Assembly (NCBI GenBank): GCA_030867875.1
Contig: JAOWCC010000577.1
Coordinates: 70,365,012 to 70,429,011, forward strand
DNA: 64,000 bases
Source of the DNA: Actinernus sp. WN-2022
Lineage: Eukaryota > Cnidaria > Anthozoa > Actiniaria > Actinernidae
Direction: 5' to 3'
The notes beneath the pieces were generated by a model. It was not told the origin of the DNA. It did no database searches and saw only the letters and a program-made list of their open reading frames with translations. The position numbers and the translations under genes are program-made. This document shows positions 33,243 to 46,049 of this stretch, piece by piece (the first letter of the stretch is position 1; each line of letters starts with the position of its first letter).

Positions 33243-33370
33243 TTAAGCCCTAAATCGTATATTTTCATTTTTATTTCTTTATTTTATTAGATAAACACCA
33301 ATGTAACTCATATGTTTTCAAGGTGCTAATAAACATATTGTATTGTATTATTGTATTGTATTGAAGACTG
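33243..33370 (+). repeat. 3' end of a LINE-like element
   Basis: Ends with GCTAATAAACATA and a tandem tail of ATTGT pentamers. A poly(A) signal followed by a short tandem repeat is typical of the 3' tip of non-LTR elements. Only the tip is present, so the family is unknown. Confidence 0.5.
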
Positions 33371-34859
33371 CAAGCATTCAGCGAAACTATCATCACACAC
33401 TACACTGACTCCAACAACGTCCATATAATAACAGAACACAAAATAGCTCACTAACCATCCGCGAGTTGCCCTTAGGGGCCCTATGTTTATGATATCTGAA
33501 GCCAACGTATCATTTCCAAGCTTCTTGTGCGGCTCTAAATACTCAGTCGACATGACATTAAACTTCGATTCATCACGATCAGAGTTTGTGGAGACTCGTC
33601 ATGCTCTTTGGGCATACCTCAAGTCTTTATTCTTAACTGCGTCATTATTAGAAACGATCGATCAATGCAAGCTTAAAGTGCCCCTACGATCAAATTTTGA
33701 CATATCAATTTTTTCTCATATTCGTAAAGTATAGTGGCTATATTATTACCAGTTCAAACCGTTTTTCGATACGACGACGGGAAGTCTTATTGTTTGGACT
33801 CCGAATCTTGAATTTTACGTCCGCCATTACGCGAACCCGTGCCTGTGGGCGAGGAACGCCTGGTCACTTTTTTAGCGTACGTGACGTCATACACTTAAGG
33901 TTATCGTATACCTTCAGGGTACTGTTCCGGATAAAATTAAGTAGCGTCTCGAATATTCGTCGTATTTAGATAAATTATACCTCATTTTAAAGCTTATAAA
34001 ATTGGCTACAACAATATACCTAAGGTTTGTAATTTTGATAAAAGTGCGATTTTAAATAAACCTCTTTTCCGAACAAGCGAGTTGGTTTCCAAGAGCTCCA
34101 ACTCCACGGGAATTTAATGAATTTAAGATCTGTTTGCTTTTCTGGACTCCCACAGACCTTGTTTACGAAACCGTGTCGGCGATTGTGGAAATTCGAAGCC
34201 GTTATGAAGATATTTCGGTCTTCGTGAAACTGCTAACGCGCAATCCAAGTATAGATGCGGGAATCGCTCTCAGCGCCTCTCTTTTAAAAATTAAAAGAAT
34301 CGCCGACACATTTTTTAGCTGATATAATTGCGAACAATCTGTGAAAATTTGAAGTAATTCGCACAAATTCGCGTCGAGTTGGAGCTTTTTTCAAACTATG
34401 TTTAGAACGAAAATAGAGGCGCCCGCCTCTTTCACAGCAATCAAACACCAGTGACTGGGAAATCTTCCCACAACAACACGTGTGGCCCACTTTTCTCATA
34501 CAAACCTTCACGCGAACTAACATATGTAGCAAGAAAGTGTACCATTTTCCCGCTTTGAAAAGCAAACAAAACGTTTTGAATAGAAATAATCCTTCAAGTT
34601 TGTGCATTGTACAAGACTGTAGCAATTTAGCGAACCACAAAGCTGGCATTTCGCTACATTCGAGCCTTCTAGTTGAGTACCAAGTATACGGTTTGTAATT
34701 ATCTTCAAGCCTCATGCAAGGATGGTTTACAGTGTACGTTTTGAGGACAGAAGCTTCTCCATAATAGTTTGTATCACATGGAATTAGCCGGTAAGACCGT
34801 ACCAGAGTCCAGTATAACAGTTCAGAATAAGGCCAAAACAGCCGAACCAACTGACAGAA

Positions 34860-36371
34860 TGGCTGAGGTCACACTCGCCAAAGTTTACTGCAGTAAAGCG
34901 CTATTTACTATAGTAAACCCTTTTTCGAATGTGACCCCCTTTTCGTAGTTTACCGTAGTAAACTTATCTCTGGTTAGTTACGATAGAAACGGCGGGAGGA
35001 TGAAAAGAAACTTTACTGCAGTAAACCTACCTGAAAAGGGTGGGTATATCTCGGAGTAAATCTAAACCTTGTTGATTTAGGTGACATATGTCAACTTTTT
35101 TGAAGGTTTAATTAGAAAAGTGCAATCACGTACTCGTATCTTAACGGAAGCAGATTCATGCCGTTCAGTCCTTGCGTTCACGCGATCAGTGTTAGGAGGA
35201 TTTTAACATGCATCGGCCGCCTCATGAGCTAGTTTCTTCTATGTACAGCGACAGGGATGTAGCAGTAAATTCAAGGCACTTTGCGTGTATTTTTTTTCAT
35301 CTAACATATTTTTCTGTACTTGGCATTCAAAACCAATCATGAATTTTGGTTACAGAAAAACTGCGACATCCACTCTGCAATTCACTCTGTTCACGGCAAA
35401 CTTACTTTCTTCAACCTCTTTCTAATTGAGTCATTTCGGTTACAGAGGCACAAAGCCTGCAGATTGGAACGCACACTGGAAGAAAGGCACATTACACATA
35501 CATGTACGCCGATGTACGCGGCATCAGTTACATACAGAAAGTCAGTTTGATTCAGCAAGTCCACAAATATAGTCAAAAACTTGAAACTCTGAAATCTTTT
35601 TTGCAGAGCGCGGAAAGAGCCGCGGCCAGGTTACGATAGATATGTCTCTTCGAACCATCCTTGAGCCGGCCCATGCTTACCCTGGATACCAGAGGCTCGA
35701 AATCGTCGGGGCGAGCGAAGCGAGACCAGCTTAAATCAAGATTTCAGCACGAGTCGCTCGAAATCGTCGGGGCGAGCGAAGCGAGACCAGCTTAAATCAA
35801 GATTTCAGCACGAGTCGCGATCGTCACGCAAAACAAAACTCCTTCGGGGAATCAAAACTCTTTCGATCGCGGCACATTACAGTATATTCGTACCTGAGCC
35901 CCTCTGGAACCAGGGTAGCCCATGCTTTGTGCGTGTATAAAGTCAGTTCCGAACGCATGCACGACGGCGAAGTTGAAAATGCTTCTCAAAACAATAGATA
36001 GAGTTAACTGCAATTGGCAAGTTTGCCTTGAAGGAATATACATCAACAAACATTTTTAAAAATGAAGCGAATTCTGTTAGCTCTCCTAGTGAGCATATAT
36101 AATGAGTAAAAGAAGAGAAACGAGCAAAACTACACTGGTTCCATCGCTAAGCCTTTTGCGAATGCCTAAAATTAGCGTAGAACAGAGAACTGTCATCACT
36201 CCGTTTATATAGATACCAGTGTGTCAACAGTACAGCACAAAACACATCTGGAATTTGTTTATCTTTTCATTTGACATGTCGGGTAGGTTTACTGTAGTAA
36301 AGAAAGCTCACGAGTTTTACCTCAGTAAAGGCAAATTTACTGAAGTAAACCTTCAAGTGTGACCTCAGCCA
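34860..36371. mobile_element. Nested 1.5-kb element with seven palindromic subterminal motifs
   Basis: Ends TGGCTGAGGTCACACT and AGTGTGACCTCAGCCA. Inside each end lie 14-bp near-palindromes of the form TTTACTGCAGTAAA: 34884, 34904, 34949 and 35012 on the left, 36288, 36316 and 36336 on the right. Repeated subterminal sites are typical of transposase binding arrays. No transposase is encoded. The MITE at 35678-35917 is nested within it. Confidence 0.75.
35678..35917. mobile_element. 240-bp Mutator-type MITE, 9-bp target duplication
   Basis: TACCCTGGATACCAGAGG at one end, CCTCTGGAACCAGGGTA at the other. GCCCATGCT flanks both sides (35669-35677, 35918-35926). About 60 bp around CGTCGGGGCGAGCGAAGC is duplicated in tandem inside. 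It is the same family as 11812-12515. Confidence 0.9.
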
Positions 36372-37499
36372 ATGTACTACTCAGACTACTACTAGTATAG
36401 ATTGACCGAAAAATAAGCGGCTACGTTTGCTGAGAACATAGTTTGTCATAAATCACTCATATTGTTGTTTCCTATAAACAGATAAACCTATCGATGTAGT
36501 ATGCCTTTTAATTTACTGCTAATTTTATTTTGAAGACAATAAACCACAGAAGAAACCACCAATAATATTTCACGAAGTACCTTGTTTCAGTTGTTTGTGT
36601 GTCAAACAGAAACGGGCGCATGCGAAGTTTGGTTCTGTGATAGCCACGATCAGTCAGTTTCAATATATTTTTTAGTCTCTAGTAAATTCTTATCATTCAC
36701 GATTTCATGTTAGACAAGAGAGCGATTTAATTTTATAGCAAATTTTTTTACATTGTAATTCGCCGGAAAATCTATTGCCGGGACACAGATAATTCTCGAT
36801 CTCTCATTTACGAACTAGCAATCCGGGTTTCACTATAAACAATGAACAAACTTAGGACTTATAAACTGATAATTACCTTGGTGATTTCTCCGCTGAATTC
36901 TCCCTGTAGCCCGGATCCAGTAACAGCATAAACCTGAAAGCCGAATCAGGGAAAATACCCTGGGGAAAAATTACCCGAAAAGATAAGAAACCTCTGCTAG
37001 CTAGCACTACTTACTAGCAGGCCACTTTCCAAGCGATTTTAGCGACTATTCATTCGTCCAGCTTTCAACTTTCCCCCTAAATCATCTACATCCGGCAATA
37101 AATTTAAACAGAAAGACACATTACTATGTTCTGAAGAATCTGATGCAGATTTTAGGTCGTTATTTACTAAACCACAGCAAAATTCGCAGTGTGAGTTTGT
37201 AGCCAATATAAGAAGAAATGTATGGCTTCGAAGCAACTTGAGAACGATGCGTTAAGTGTATGACGTCACATACGCACAAAAATGACTAGGCATTCCTCGC
37301 CCACGGGAACGGATACGCGTAATGGCGGACGTGATTTTGACGGTAAACTCTCTCTAAAATGTGTGGTCTAATTGGCCCCTTTGCAAACTTTTTTCACTGA
37401 TTTGGATATTTCTGCCACTGTTTGTTCTTATGGAATACAAAAAAGTGGCAAAAGAAATGGTCAAATTTCGTCGTAGTGGCACTTTAAATAAAATTAAGT

Positions 37500-39330
37500 A
37501 AAGTTAAATGCAATAAACTATGTATCATTCTCCGATTAACAAATAAACATGCAGCACAAAGTTAATAGCAGGATTTATATAATTACCTTTTGCTGACGAG
37601 AATAAACACCAGTCAATCAGAACGAAATCGTTCATGTGTTATCGTTTGTCGGCTGTCGGCTGTGGAATAAACGAATACAAAGCTAATTAAGATCCCGATG
37701 CACGTAGCATACCTAGCGTTATTGATTCAAAAGTGTCTTCGTAAAACCGCACCCAAACTAAACACCGACCACAGCAAAGGCCCAGTGTTTCCATATCGCG
37801 GCAGAGATCGATAGCCAGCTGTTACTAGTTACTAGTTATGTAGGATGACACGAATTTTTAGCAAAAAATACAATAGAATACAACACAATACAATTCAATA
37901 CAATAATAGAACGCAACAATGCAATACAATAGAATACAATTTGGTAGCAATTCGTGTCGTCCTACATGAAAGGACGGCCGTAAAGATGTCATGCCACTCT
38001 GGGGAAACAAAGTTGTCAAGTCAATCAAAACTGTTCTGGGTCATGGAACATTCATCAAAATTTCAGTGTGACAATCTAGGTTTTCTGGTCTAAGTTAGCC
38101 TGTACACAGACGGCTGTACACAGGCTAGTCTAAGTCGATATACTGAATTTACGAAGCTTCATTGAGGCTCAAAATAAGAAATTAATTCAACATGAGGAAA
38201 ACAAAGTACACTGGAGCAGAGCGCAGGATCTGAATGAATGATTAAAATATACTGCTCCAAGAATACTAAATCCATTTGGCAAATATACCTACTGGAGAAA
38301 CTATTCCTATATTCAGACAGAGGGAATAACTGAAATGATTTCAGTACAAGGGTCGCAGCCTCTTGTTATCAATCGACTTACTGAAAATTCATTCCCTAAC
38401 TTTTGCAAGGTAAACCTATATGACTGAGAAAGTCAGAAAATAATAGATTAAACACAACTGGCTTTGACCTATTGATTTCTGTTTCAATCTGAATGCTATG
38501 TTACTGTTGTATTGCCTTCTGTTATCTGCTGATTTTAACGTTTTTTTTATGCAGACATTTCAGATCGAATTCAGTGTCCTTCATTTTTGTGATATCTGAA
38601 GCAAAGCTATTATTTTCCTAGCTTCTTGTGCTCTACGTCAAATCCATTCAACAGGCATAACTTTCAATGAGCATTGAGTCTCATTATTTGAATCGATATA
38701 AATCTCATCAAATTAAATAAAAAAACGCTGAATACAACAGGCTTTAGTTCATGTATCGTACCCTATTAACAAATAAACACCACAAAGTTTGCACGACTTA
38801 ACTAATTATTTAACTTTTGTTGATGAGAATTGAACTATTCCACAAAGAATGAAAATCTTTCGGCCAATCTGAAAGCCAGACGACTCAAATATACACCAGT
38901 CCATGCCGAACTAATTCCTCCATGTGTTCCGTAGAGTATCCTTTCTTTTATCAGTAATATTAAGATAAACGCTTACGAAGCAAAAATGTCGGTGTACGTA
39001 CCATAAATATCGATTTCGATGCTGTGAAGCGTCTTTGTCGAACCGCACCCAAGCTTAAAAAATTAGCGCTATAACAGTAAAATATCTGCATAACCAAGGA
39101 TAGACCTATTTTATTATTTGACCAATAAAACTGCAAGATTCGTTAGCTCGCTATGTGGGAAGGTCAATCACAGTTGTTCTGGTTGATGTACCACACTACT
39201 GGAAGAACATTCCACACATTTGGATGAATTGAGCTATTGAAAATCTAACTCATTCCTTACTTCTTTATGGTATATTTTATTCTGAGAATCACAGAAAATC
39301 TGATCATTGGAGTGCATCATACTCCGTTAA
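37500..39330 (+). repeat. Dispersed repeat family R, degenerate copies
   Basis: At least two degenerate units. They share CACCACAAAGT-TGCAC, TTGTCGAACCGCACCCAAGCT and GTCAATCAAAA-TGTTCTGG with 20405-21850 and 41690-42010. The segment 38757-39060 is nearly identical to 41700-42005. A 145-bp hairpin at about 37838-37970, with AATACA-type pentamers in its loop and GTAGGATGACACGAATTT arms, is inserted in one unit. Confidence 0.65.
38096..38127. mobile_element. 32-bp minimal MITE relic with 8-bp flanking duplication
   Basis: TAGCCTGTACACAG ... CTGTACACAGGCTA around four bases, bordered on both sides by GTCTAAGT (38088-38095, 38128-38135). The TAGCCTG tips equal those of the 225-bp MITE at 5063. 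It looks like an element deleted down to its ends. Confidence 0.65.
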
Positions 39331-39829
39331 TAAACATCACAAAGTATTGCAGTTCTTAAATAATTACCTTTTGTTTACAAACTGCACTGTTCTGCTCAGT
39401 CCATGAAGCCGAAAGTCAGACGACTCGATCAACAACAATGTCTAGCAAAGCTTTCGCCGATGCCGTATGTGTCTTAAAAATATATCAAATCCTTTGTGAC
39501 ATTGTAAAGCTTAAGGCACAATCAGTCTTAAATATTTATTTTATCGAAAGCAAGTTAACATAACGTTATGTTCTTATCTTCTTATGACTTCTTATGTTCT
39601 TTAGCTTAAGCCTTAAATTCTTAGTCAATATGCATAATTATCAGTGTTTCATTTCGTCACCTCTTTCAAGTAGTTGAAAACAAAACTCAGAAAGATATCT
39701 GAAAATGCAAAGTAAAAGCAGTTGAAAATGCGAGTTAAAAACTTGCCGGCGAGGCAGCCGCTTAGATGATCCTTGTTGTTGACCGGCAAATGGCGACCCA
39801 AAGGAAAGAAATTCAAGAGGACGTTAGAA

Positions 39830-41060
39830 GTTAAAGTATTAAAGTTTGGCACTGTAGAATAGAGAACAATATAAACTTATGCGTTGACATAGCGTTATGT
39901 AAACACTAAAGATTTGTAGGAACGCGAGCCTCTTTTTATAAGAATACCGAATTATTTTATATGAAATATTATTTTTAATATTGTGCAGGATAGGTTAATA
40001 GCTTGCGCTGGGAAGCATTAGTCAACCGCCTAATAAACAGATACCAAGCTAAAACTGCGTTTCAGAGATGGAAGCATCTAAGTAAACCGCTTCCACTGGC
40101 TAAACACCGAACAATGTCAAGGCTTCGTGTTTCGATACCGCGACAGGGACGTCGACTTCACCTGCCCTTTACCAGGCAAGTGAGGCAACCAAATTGTCAA
40201 GTCAATCAAAACCGTTCCTGCTAATGTAACATTCATCAGCATTTCAAAGTGACCATGTGGTTTTGTCTAATTTATAAGTCAATATCCTTAATACCCGAAG
40301 TTACATTTGTTCCCGTTTCAACCTGAATGGTATGTTTTCAAGCTGAATTCAATTTGCCTTCTGTCATCTTGTGATTTCAACCAGCTTTTTATGCAGACAT
40401 TTCAATTAGAATTGAAGTCAGGCAGTCTTGTATGTAGTCCTTCGTTTTGTATGACAGTTAGAAGCCGAAATATTATGTTCATAGCTTTTTGTGCTCTAAC
40501 TGATCATTGCGGAAGCAAAAATAGTATTTTTATACTAAGTTTCTTGTGCTTTAACTTGTAGCTACCATTTGCATAAATTTTATTTTTTAACTTGTCTGAC
40601 TGGAGCCTCAGCTCAGTTATCCAGACTTTGAGTCTTAAATGCCTTTAGTTATTATTGGAATCGATAAAATAAAAAATAAAAGTTGAATATAAGAGATGAT
40701 GCCTACATACTCTATTATTATAACAAATAAACAGCACAAAGTATTGCACCGCTTCAGTAATTATATACATTTTGTTTACCAACTGAACTTTTCCGCAGAG
40801 AGAAAAATATTGTCAAACATCCACCGGTGATTGTTCTTCAAACTTCTTAGTGTGTCCCGAAGGGTATATCTTTTCGTTTGTCGTCTATGACCGGAATCAA
40901 CGCGTACCAAGCTAAACTGCCGCTCCCAAGCTAAGCACAGAATACTGAAATATCTGTCTCGCCAGAGGGACGGCCTATCATTGTTTTTAACCAATAGAAG
41001 TACTGATGTGGCATAGTCAATCAAAATTGTTCTGGTCGATGTAACAGCTATCTGACTCTT
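39830..41060 (+). repeat. Dispersed repeat family R, long copy
   Basis: Closely colinear with 20405-21800 and inverted with respect to 43800-44590. It is followed directly by the foldback insertion 41092-41455. Confidence 0.75.
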
Positions 41061-41091
41061 CTCTTAATCGTTCTCTGTTCCGAGTAGCTTG

Positions 41092-41455
41092 TCTAGTTTT
41101 GAATAGACCCTTCCACGGTTTTTTTGAATTTTTGATATATACGTATAACAGCAAAACCGTCGATACTGCTGAAAAGAGCACCTCCAAGTTAGTCAAAATC
41201 ACAAATAAATTGAGAGTTATATCTTGAATACGAGCAAAGATACAGGCCCGCAAACTCGTTTGTATGGGAAATTTGACTGGGGGGCAAGTTTGTGTGAAAT
41301 TTCCATACAAACGTCTGTAAAATTGCCTGAAATTTTGTTTCCTGAAAGTTTGCGGACCTGTATCGTTGCTCCTATTCAAGCTATAACTCTCAAATTTGGG
41401 AGTTTGACTAAATTCGAGGTGCTCTTTTTAGCAGTATCGACGGTATCGACGGCCT
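41092..41455. mobile_element. Foldback element, GACCCTTCCACGG family, copy 1
   Basis: The left arm AGACCCTTCCACGGTTTTTT continues through CAGCAAAACCGTCGATACTG and is mirrored at the right by CAGTATCGACGG. A TTTGTATGGAAATTT-type palindrome lies in the middle. It interrupts a family R unit: the GCACGATTCAGTCG block resumes at about 41475. Confidence 0.65.
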
Positions 41456-42060
41456 GTCATTATTTTTAACCAATAGAACTGCACGATTCAGTCGTATGGG
41501 TCACTACTGATGTGGCACAGTCAATTAAAATTGTTCTCGTTGATGTAACAGCTAATGGAAGGACATTCCACACATTTTGATAAAATTCAGTGAAAATCTA
41601 ACCCCTAATTTCCTTACTACTGCACGGTATATTTTACACTAAGAATTACAGGAAATTACTGATTGCTTAAACACAATTTGTTCAACATTATCCTATGTAT
41701 CATACCCTATTAACAAATAAACACCACAAAGTATTGCACGACTTAGCTAATTAATTAACTTTTGTTTATGAGAATTGAACTATTCCACAAAGAATGAAAA
41801 TCTTTCGACCGATCTGAAATCCAGACGACTCAAATATACACCAGTCCATGCCGAACTAATTCTTCCATGTGTTCCGTAAAGTATCCTTTCTTTTATCAGT
41901 AATATTAAGATGAACGCTTACGAAGCTAAAATGTCGGTGTACGTACCATAAATATCGATTTCGATGCTGTGAAGCGTCTTTGTCGAACCGCACCCAAGCT
42001 AATTAGCGCCTAAATATAGCTAACCAGTAAAATATCTGCATAACCAAAGATAAAGACGGA
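41456..42060 (+). repeat. Dispersed repeat family R, further copy
   Basis: Continues the interrupted unit and then a second module (41700-42005) nearly identical to 38757-39060. Confidence 0.7.
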
Positions 42061-42677
42061 AACGGTTCTGAAATGGTTCAAGTTTATTTTCAAAAAATGA
42101 CAACTCACTTCTTTGAAATCATGCCCTTGTTTATGTGGCCTCATGCTAGCACGAGTCGGCAGCCAATCAAAGCAAACCGTACTATTGAATCTATTTTAAG
42201 AAAGACAATAGGGAAATACTTCACTCGAATCAGGGAGTGCTCGAATAATAATTTTGAAGTGATGTTATGAATGCAGGAGTGATTGATATCGATCAAACCC
42301 CGCGGAGAGTGCATTGTTTGCAGGCTGGGTATTATTCTTAGTATATTCCTGCGGTTCCGATATGTGTGCGTGATGTTTTATTTCATTCAATTTTCACCAA
42401 AAACGTCTTTAAATTTCCTTAAAACAAAAGATCAAAACTTAGGTCCATTTGAGACGCTGCTCCACTCACGTGCCGAAATAAATAGAATAATTAAGTAAGG
42501 CACATTAGACGTTTGAATTTGGAGCAGCCAATGAATAGCGGTGTATATCACTATATAGATGAGGAGGTAAGGTGCGAATAAAGTAAAGTTCAGTCTAACA
42601 GACTTCTCTTCCAGGAGGACGATAGTGCACAAATTTACCCCCTTCTCTTTACAGAGCTCCATGCAGTTAAGCGATTA
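42061..42677. other. No recognisable gene
   Basis: Mixed-composition spacer between family R units. Short open frames only. Confidence 0.35.
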
Positions 42678-42887
42678 GACCCTTCCACGGTTTTTTTGAA
42701 CTTTTGATATACATACGTATAACAGCAAAACCGTCGATACTGCTGAAAAGAGCACCTCCAAGTTAGTCAAAATCCCAAATAATTTGAGAGTTATATATTG
42801 AATACGAGCAAAGATACAGGCCCGCAGTATCGACGGTTTTGCTGTTATACGTATATATATCAAAAGTTCAAAAAAACCGTGGAAGGG
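42678..42887. mobile_element. Foldback element, GACCCTTCCACGG family, copy 2
   Basis: 210 bp with arms of about 65 bp (42678-42743 with 42822-42887) that pair almost perfectly. The tips and the CAGCAAAACCGTCGATACTG block match copy 1. Confidence 0.85.
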
Positions 42888-42929
42888 TCTATTCAAAACT
42901 AGACAAGCTACTCGGAACAGAGAACGATG

Positions 42930-44590
42930 CAGAGAAGAGTCGGATAGCTGTTACATCGACCAGAACAATTTTGATTGACTATGCCACATCAGTAGTGACC
43001 TATAACGACTGAATCGTGCAGTTCTATTGGTTAAAAAATAAACATTACGATAAAGGAGTAATGTGATTTTATGTCAAGGAAGTGTCACATGATAGTATGC
43101 AGGATAGGGTAGGGATAGCTATTGTAATTACGTTACCAATCAGAGGAAGGGGGCGTTCCCATCTATAGGTTGTTAACTGGCATGTTCTGGCATACAGGCG
43201 ATCCTTCCTACTCTGTCCAGATTTGCGGCAACATCATTTCTAGATACCCAAGGCGAAAATTTTCCAGCCACCTCCCCTGCAGCTGCCTGCAGACTATCTT
43301 ATATAATTGTTAATTTTAATATTTTCGTGTGTTAAGTTGTTCAGCGATTGGCGGGTGTTCTTCCATCTTTGTTGAAACAATTGTTTATTGTATAGGACAT
43401 TATTGTCGTCGACATATGTTGAAATAAAGCCGTCACAGTAGTGGCCAGATTTATTCCAAACTGAGACTGGATATAATATTCTCATTGTTCAATATTTCAG
43501 CAAACTAGTGCGACGCCATGCAGAGCTCTCTATCTCTTTATAACTAGCAAATCAGGCGCCATAAAAAAATAATGGTTTGTAATCAACTAAAGTCGATTGA
43601 GGTATGCTAACCGCCGTGGAAAGCGAGTAGCAGCTGACGTTTCGAGCGCTAGCCCCTCTGACGAAGGGCTAGCGCTCGAAACGTCAGCTGCTACTCGCTT
43701 TCCACGGCGGTTAGCATACCTCAATCGACTTTAGTTGATTACAAACCATTGTTTATCTTCCCCGCCGACGCAGACCAAAACTAGTTTTTACAGGAATTAG
43801 TTGCCTATCATAGCCATAAAAAAATGACAGGCCGTCTCTCTGGCTAGACAGATATTTCAGTATTCTGTACTTAGCTTGGGAGCGGCAGTTTAGCTTGGTA
43901 CGCGTTGTTTCCGGCCATAGACGACAAACTAAAAGATATACCGTTCGGAATACAGAAAGAAGTTTGATGAACATTCACCGCGGTGTATACTTGACAATAT
44001 TTTTCTCTCTTCAGAAAAGTTCTGTTGGTAAACAAAAGGCATATAATTACGTACTGAAGTGGTGCAATACTTTGTGCTGTTTATTTGTTATAATAATAGA
44101 GTTGGTACGCATCATCTCTTATATTCAACGTTTCTTTTTTACTTTATCGATTCCAATAATAAGGATACGTATTTAAGACTGAAAGACTTGATCACTGAGC
44201 TGAGGCTCCACAGACAAGTTAAAAAATAAAATTTATGCAAATAAAGAAGGTAGAGCACAATAACCTATAAAATACTATTTTTGCTTCAATGAGAAGTTAG
44301 AGCACAATAACCTATAAAAATACTTTTTTTGCTTCAATGAGAAGTTAGAGCACAGTAACCTATAAAAATACTATTTTTGTTTCAGTTGTTGTAGAAAATG
44401 AAAGACTACATTCAAGACTGCCTGACTTGAATTCCAGTTGAAATGTCTGCATAAAAGGTTGCTTGAAATCACAAGATGACAGAAGGCATATTGAATACAA
44501 CTAACTTGCAAACATACCATTCAGGTTGAAATGGGAACAAATGTGGCTTAAGGATATTGACTTATAAATTACACAAAACCACATGACTTA
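42930..44590 (-). repeat. Dispersed repeat family R, inverted copy, split by insertion
   Basis: 42930-43045 and 43795-44590 read as the reverse complement of 41050-40230, in order. The break between them holds 43046-43794, which contains the 180-bp palindrome. With 40230-41060 they form a large inverted repeat of about 0.9 kb per arm. Confidence 0.7.
43571..43750. repeat. 180-bp near-perfect palindrome
   Basis: Arms of 85 bp (43571-43655 and 43666-43750) pair without a visible mismatch around a 10-bp centre. One arm recurs singly at 49197-49272. A 37-bp part recurs at 55881-55917 with the same right flank (a GGTCTGCGTCGGCGGGG block). It is a dispersed sequence family able to extrude a cruciform. 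Confidence 0.95.
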
Positions 44591-46049
44591 CTTAGCTAGC
44601 TTACTTATTTAGTTAGCTTACATCTGTACTTTGATTCCTCACTATTGTAATCACGTTAAATAATATCTACTTGTCTTTAGTTAGTAATACACTTGTAAAT
44701 CTTCATTAACTTTGTTCACTTTATGTGCATGTACTTTGCTGTCTGCGTTATTTACTTATGTAAATCCATGTTAGAAAGGTCAAAGTAAGGTTAAATATTA
44801 AGAAATACCCAAAATGTACAAGTTTATGTTAATCCGTAGTCTATTTTCCAACCTGGTCCTCTGGTATCCTGCACCTTTCTTGTTGGAAACTTTCTTTCTT
44901 TATACATGTTTACATTTGTAATTTCCCGGTGCAAATAAAGAGATATTTGTTGTTTTTGTAAATATACCATGTAGAAGTAAGGAATGAGTTAGATTTTCAA
45001 TAGCTCAATTCATCAAAATGTGTGTAATGTTCTTCCGGTGTGGCGGCCGAGGCAGGAAATGCCTGTCTGTTGTCCTTTAAGACCACGTGATAGTTAAGTT
45101 CTCAAGAGGATTCAGTGCTTTGTGCTCCAATTATAGCCATTGGTACATTTCCTCCTGGGATACAGAAAAACAAAAAACATAACTCAAGGGAAAAGTCAGG
45201 TGGTCTGAATTGGGACAACAAACAGGCAAGCTGACTAGGTCTACTGACCTCGGGACCGCATGCTCATTGTGAACTAACCATTCAGCCACACCAAGCACCT
45301 GTATTAGTTGCGTGAATATTTGGTGAAAAGCGCCACTTTTGAATTTATCTAAATATTAAAATGTAAACGAAAACGTTGGTGTCTTTCGCGAGTATCTTGT
45401 AGGAGAACATATTTTGTGACACCATGTGCAATTGCGTTGCGTTGCGTTTCATGAATACATTTTTGCGCACTGAAATCGGGAATCTAGCTAGCTTTTTGTC
45501 ATTCAGCCTTCTAATTATGAGCAAATTTGTACATTTTATCAGCTTGTTTTCAAATCCTTCAAATGTATTTAGTTACCCGTTGAAGAGCGCTGAATATATT
45601 CATTATCCATTTGGGTTAGTCACGATGACCAAAAAACATTTACGTTGTGCATCAAGAAAGGAAAGAAAAATTGCCAAAACTTGAACTGTTTTGTTATTGC
45701 TTTAAAACGCTTTTTAAAATTTATTTTTTTAGATTTGAAAATAAAAGCGAAAGAAATCCCGCAAAAACTACCTTCCGAATATGCTAATTACTGTAGTTTT
45801 CCTCGTGAATGGGTGACTGAATATTATTAATATTAATTAATATCAATCTTATTATGTTCTAGTGATATTATTATAATCCTCTGATTACTAGTCCAAGTGA
45901 TGATACCGGTATTATAATAAACCTATTATCCGCGGACAGACGAAGGAGCACGCCACAACAAGAAGTTTATTGATATCACGAAGAATGAAGTATAAAATGA
46001 GTATAAAATAGCTAATAACAAGATAGAATACGGGCCACTTGACATAACA
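44591..46049. other. Mostly unassigned; possible SINE head and LINE 3' tip
   Basis: At 44930-44950 a GCAAATAAAGAGATATTTG word resembles the 3' tip of a LINE. At 45274-45289 the minus strand reads GTGGCTGAATGGTTAG, like the A box of a tRNA-Leu/Ser-derived SINE whose body would run to about 45040. A matching B box is not clear. The rest is AT-rich without a gene. Confidence 0.35.

Larger units (their letters stand above)
33677..37483. mobile_element. 3.8-kb TTAA-flanked non-autonomous transposon
   Basis: Ends AGTGCCCCTACGA and TCGTAGTGGCACT, each bordered by TTAA (33673-33676, 37484-37487). Inverted similarity continues about 220 bp inward, including the GTCCGCCATTACGCG-type and GTGACGTCATA-type blocks (33830-33895 with 37255-37330). 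A TTAA target points to a Kolobok- or piggyBac-type transposase supplied in trans. An open frame of 188 codons at 34284-34850 (minus) is not recognised. Two other elements are nested inside. Confidence 0.7.

Noticed and set aside
34284..34850. 188-codon minus-strand ORF as a transposase
   Set aside because: Cys/Tyr-rich, no recognisable domain, and it overlaps the start of a nested element's region; not supported as a gene.
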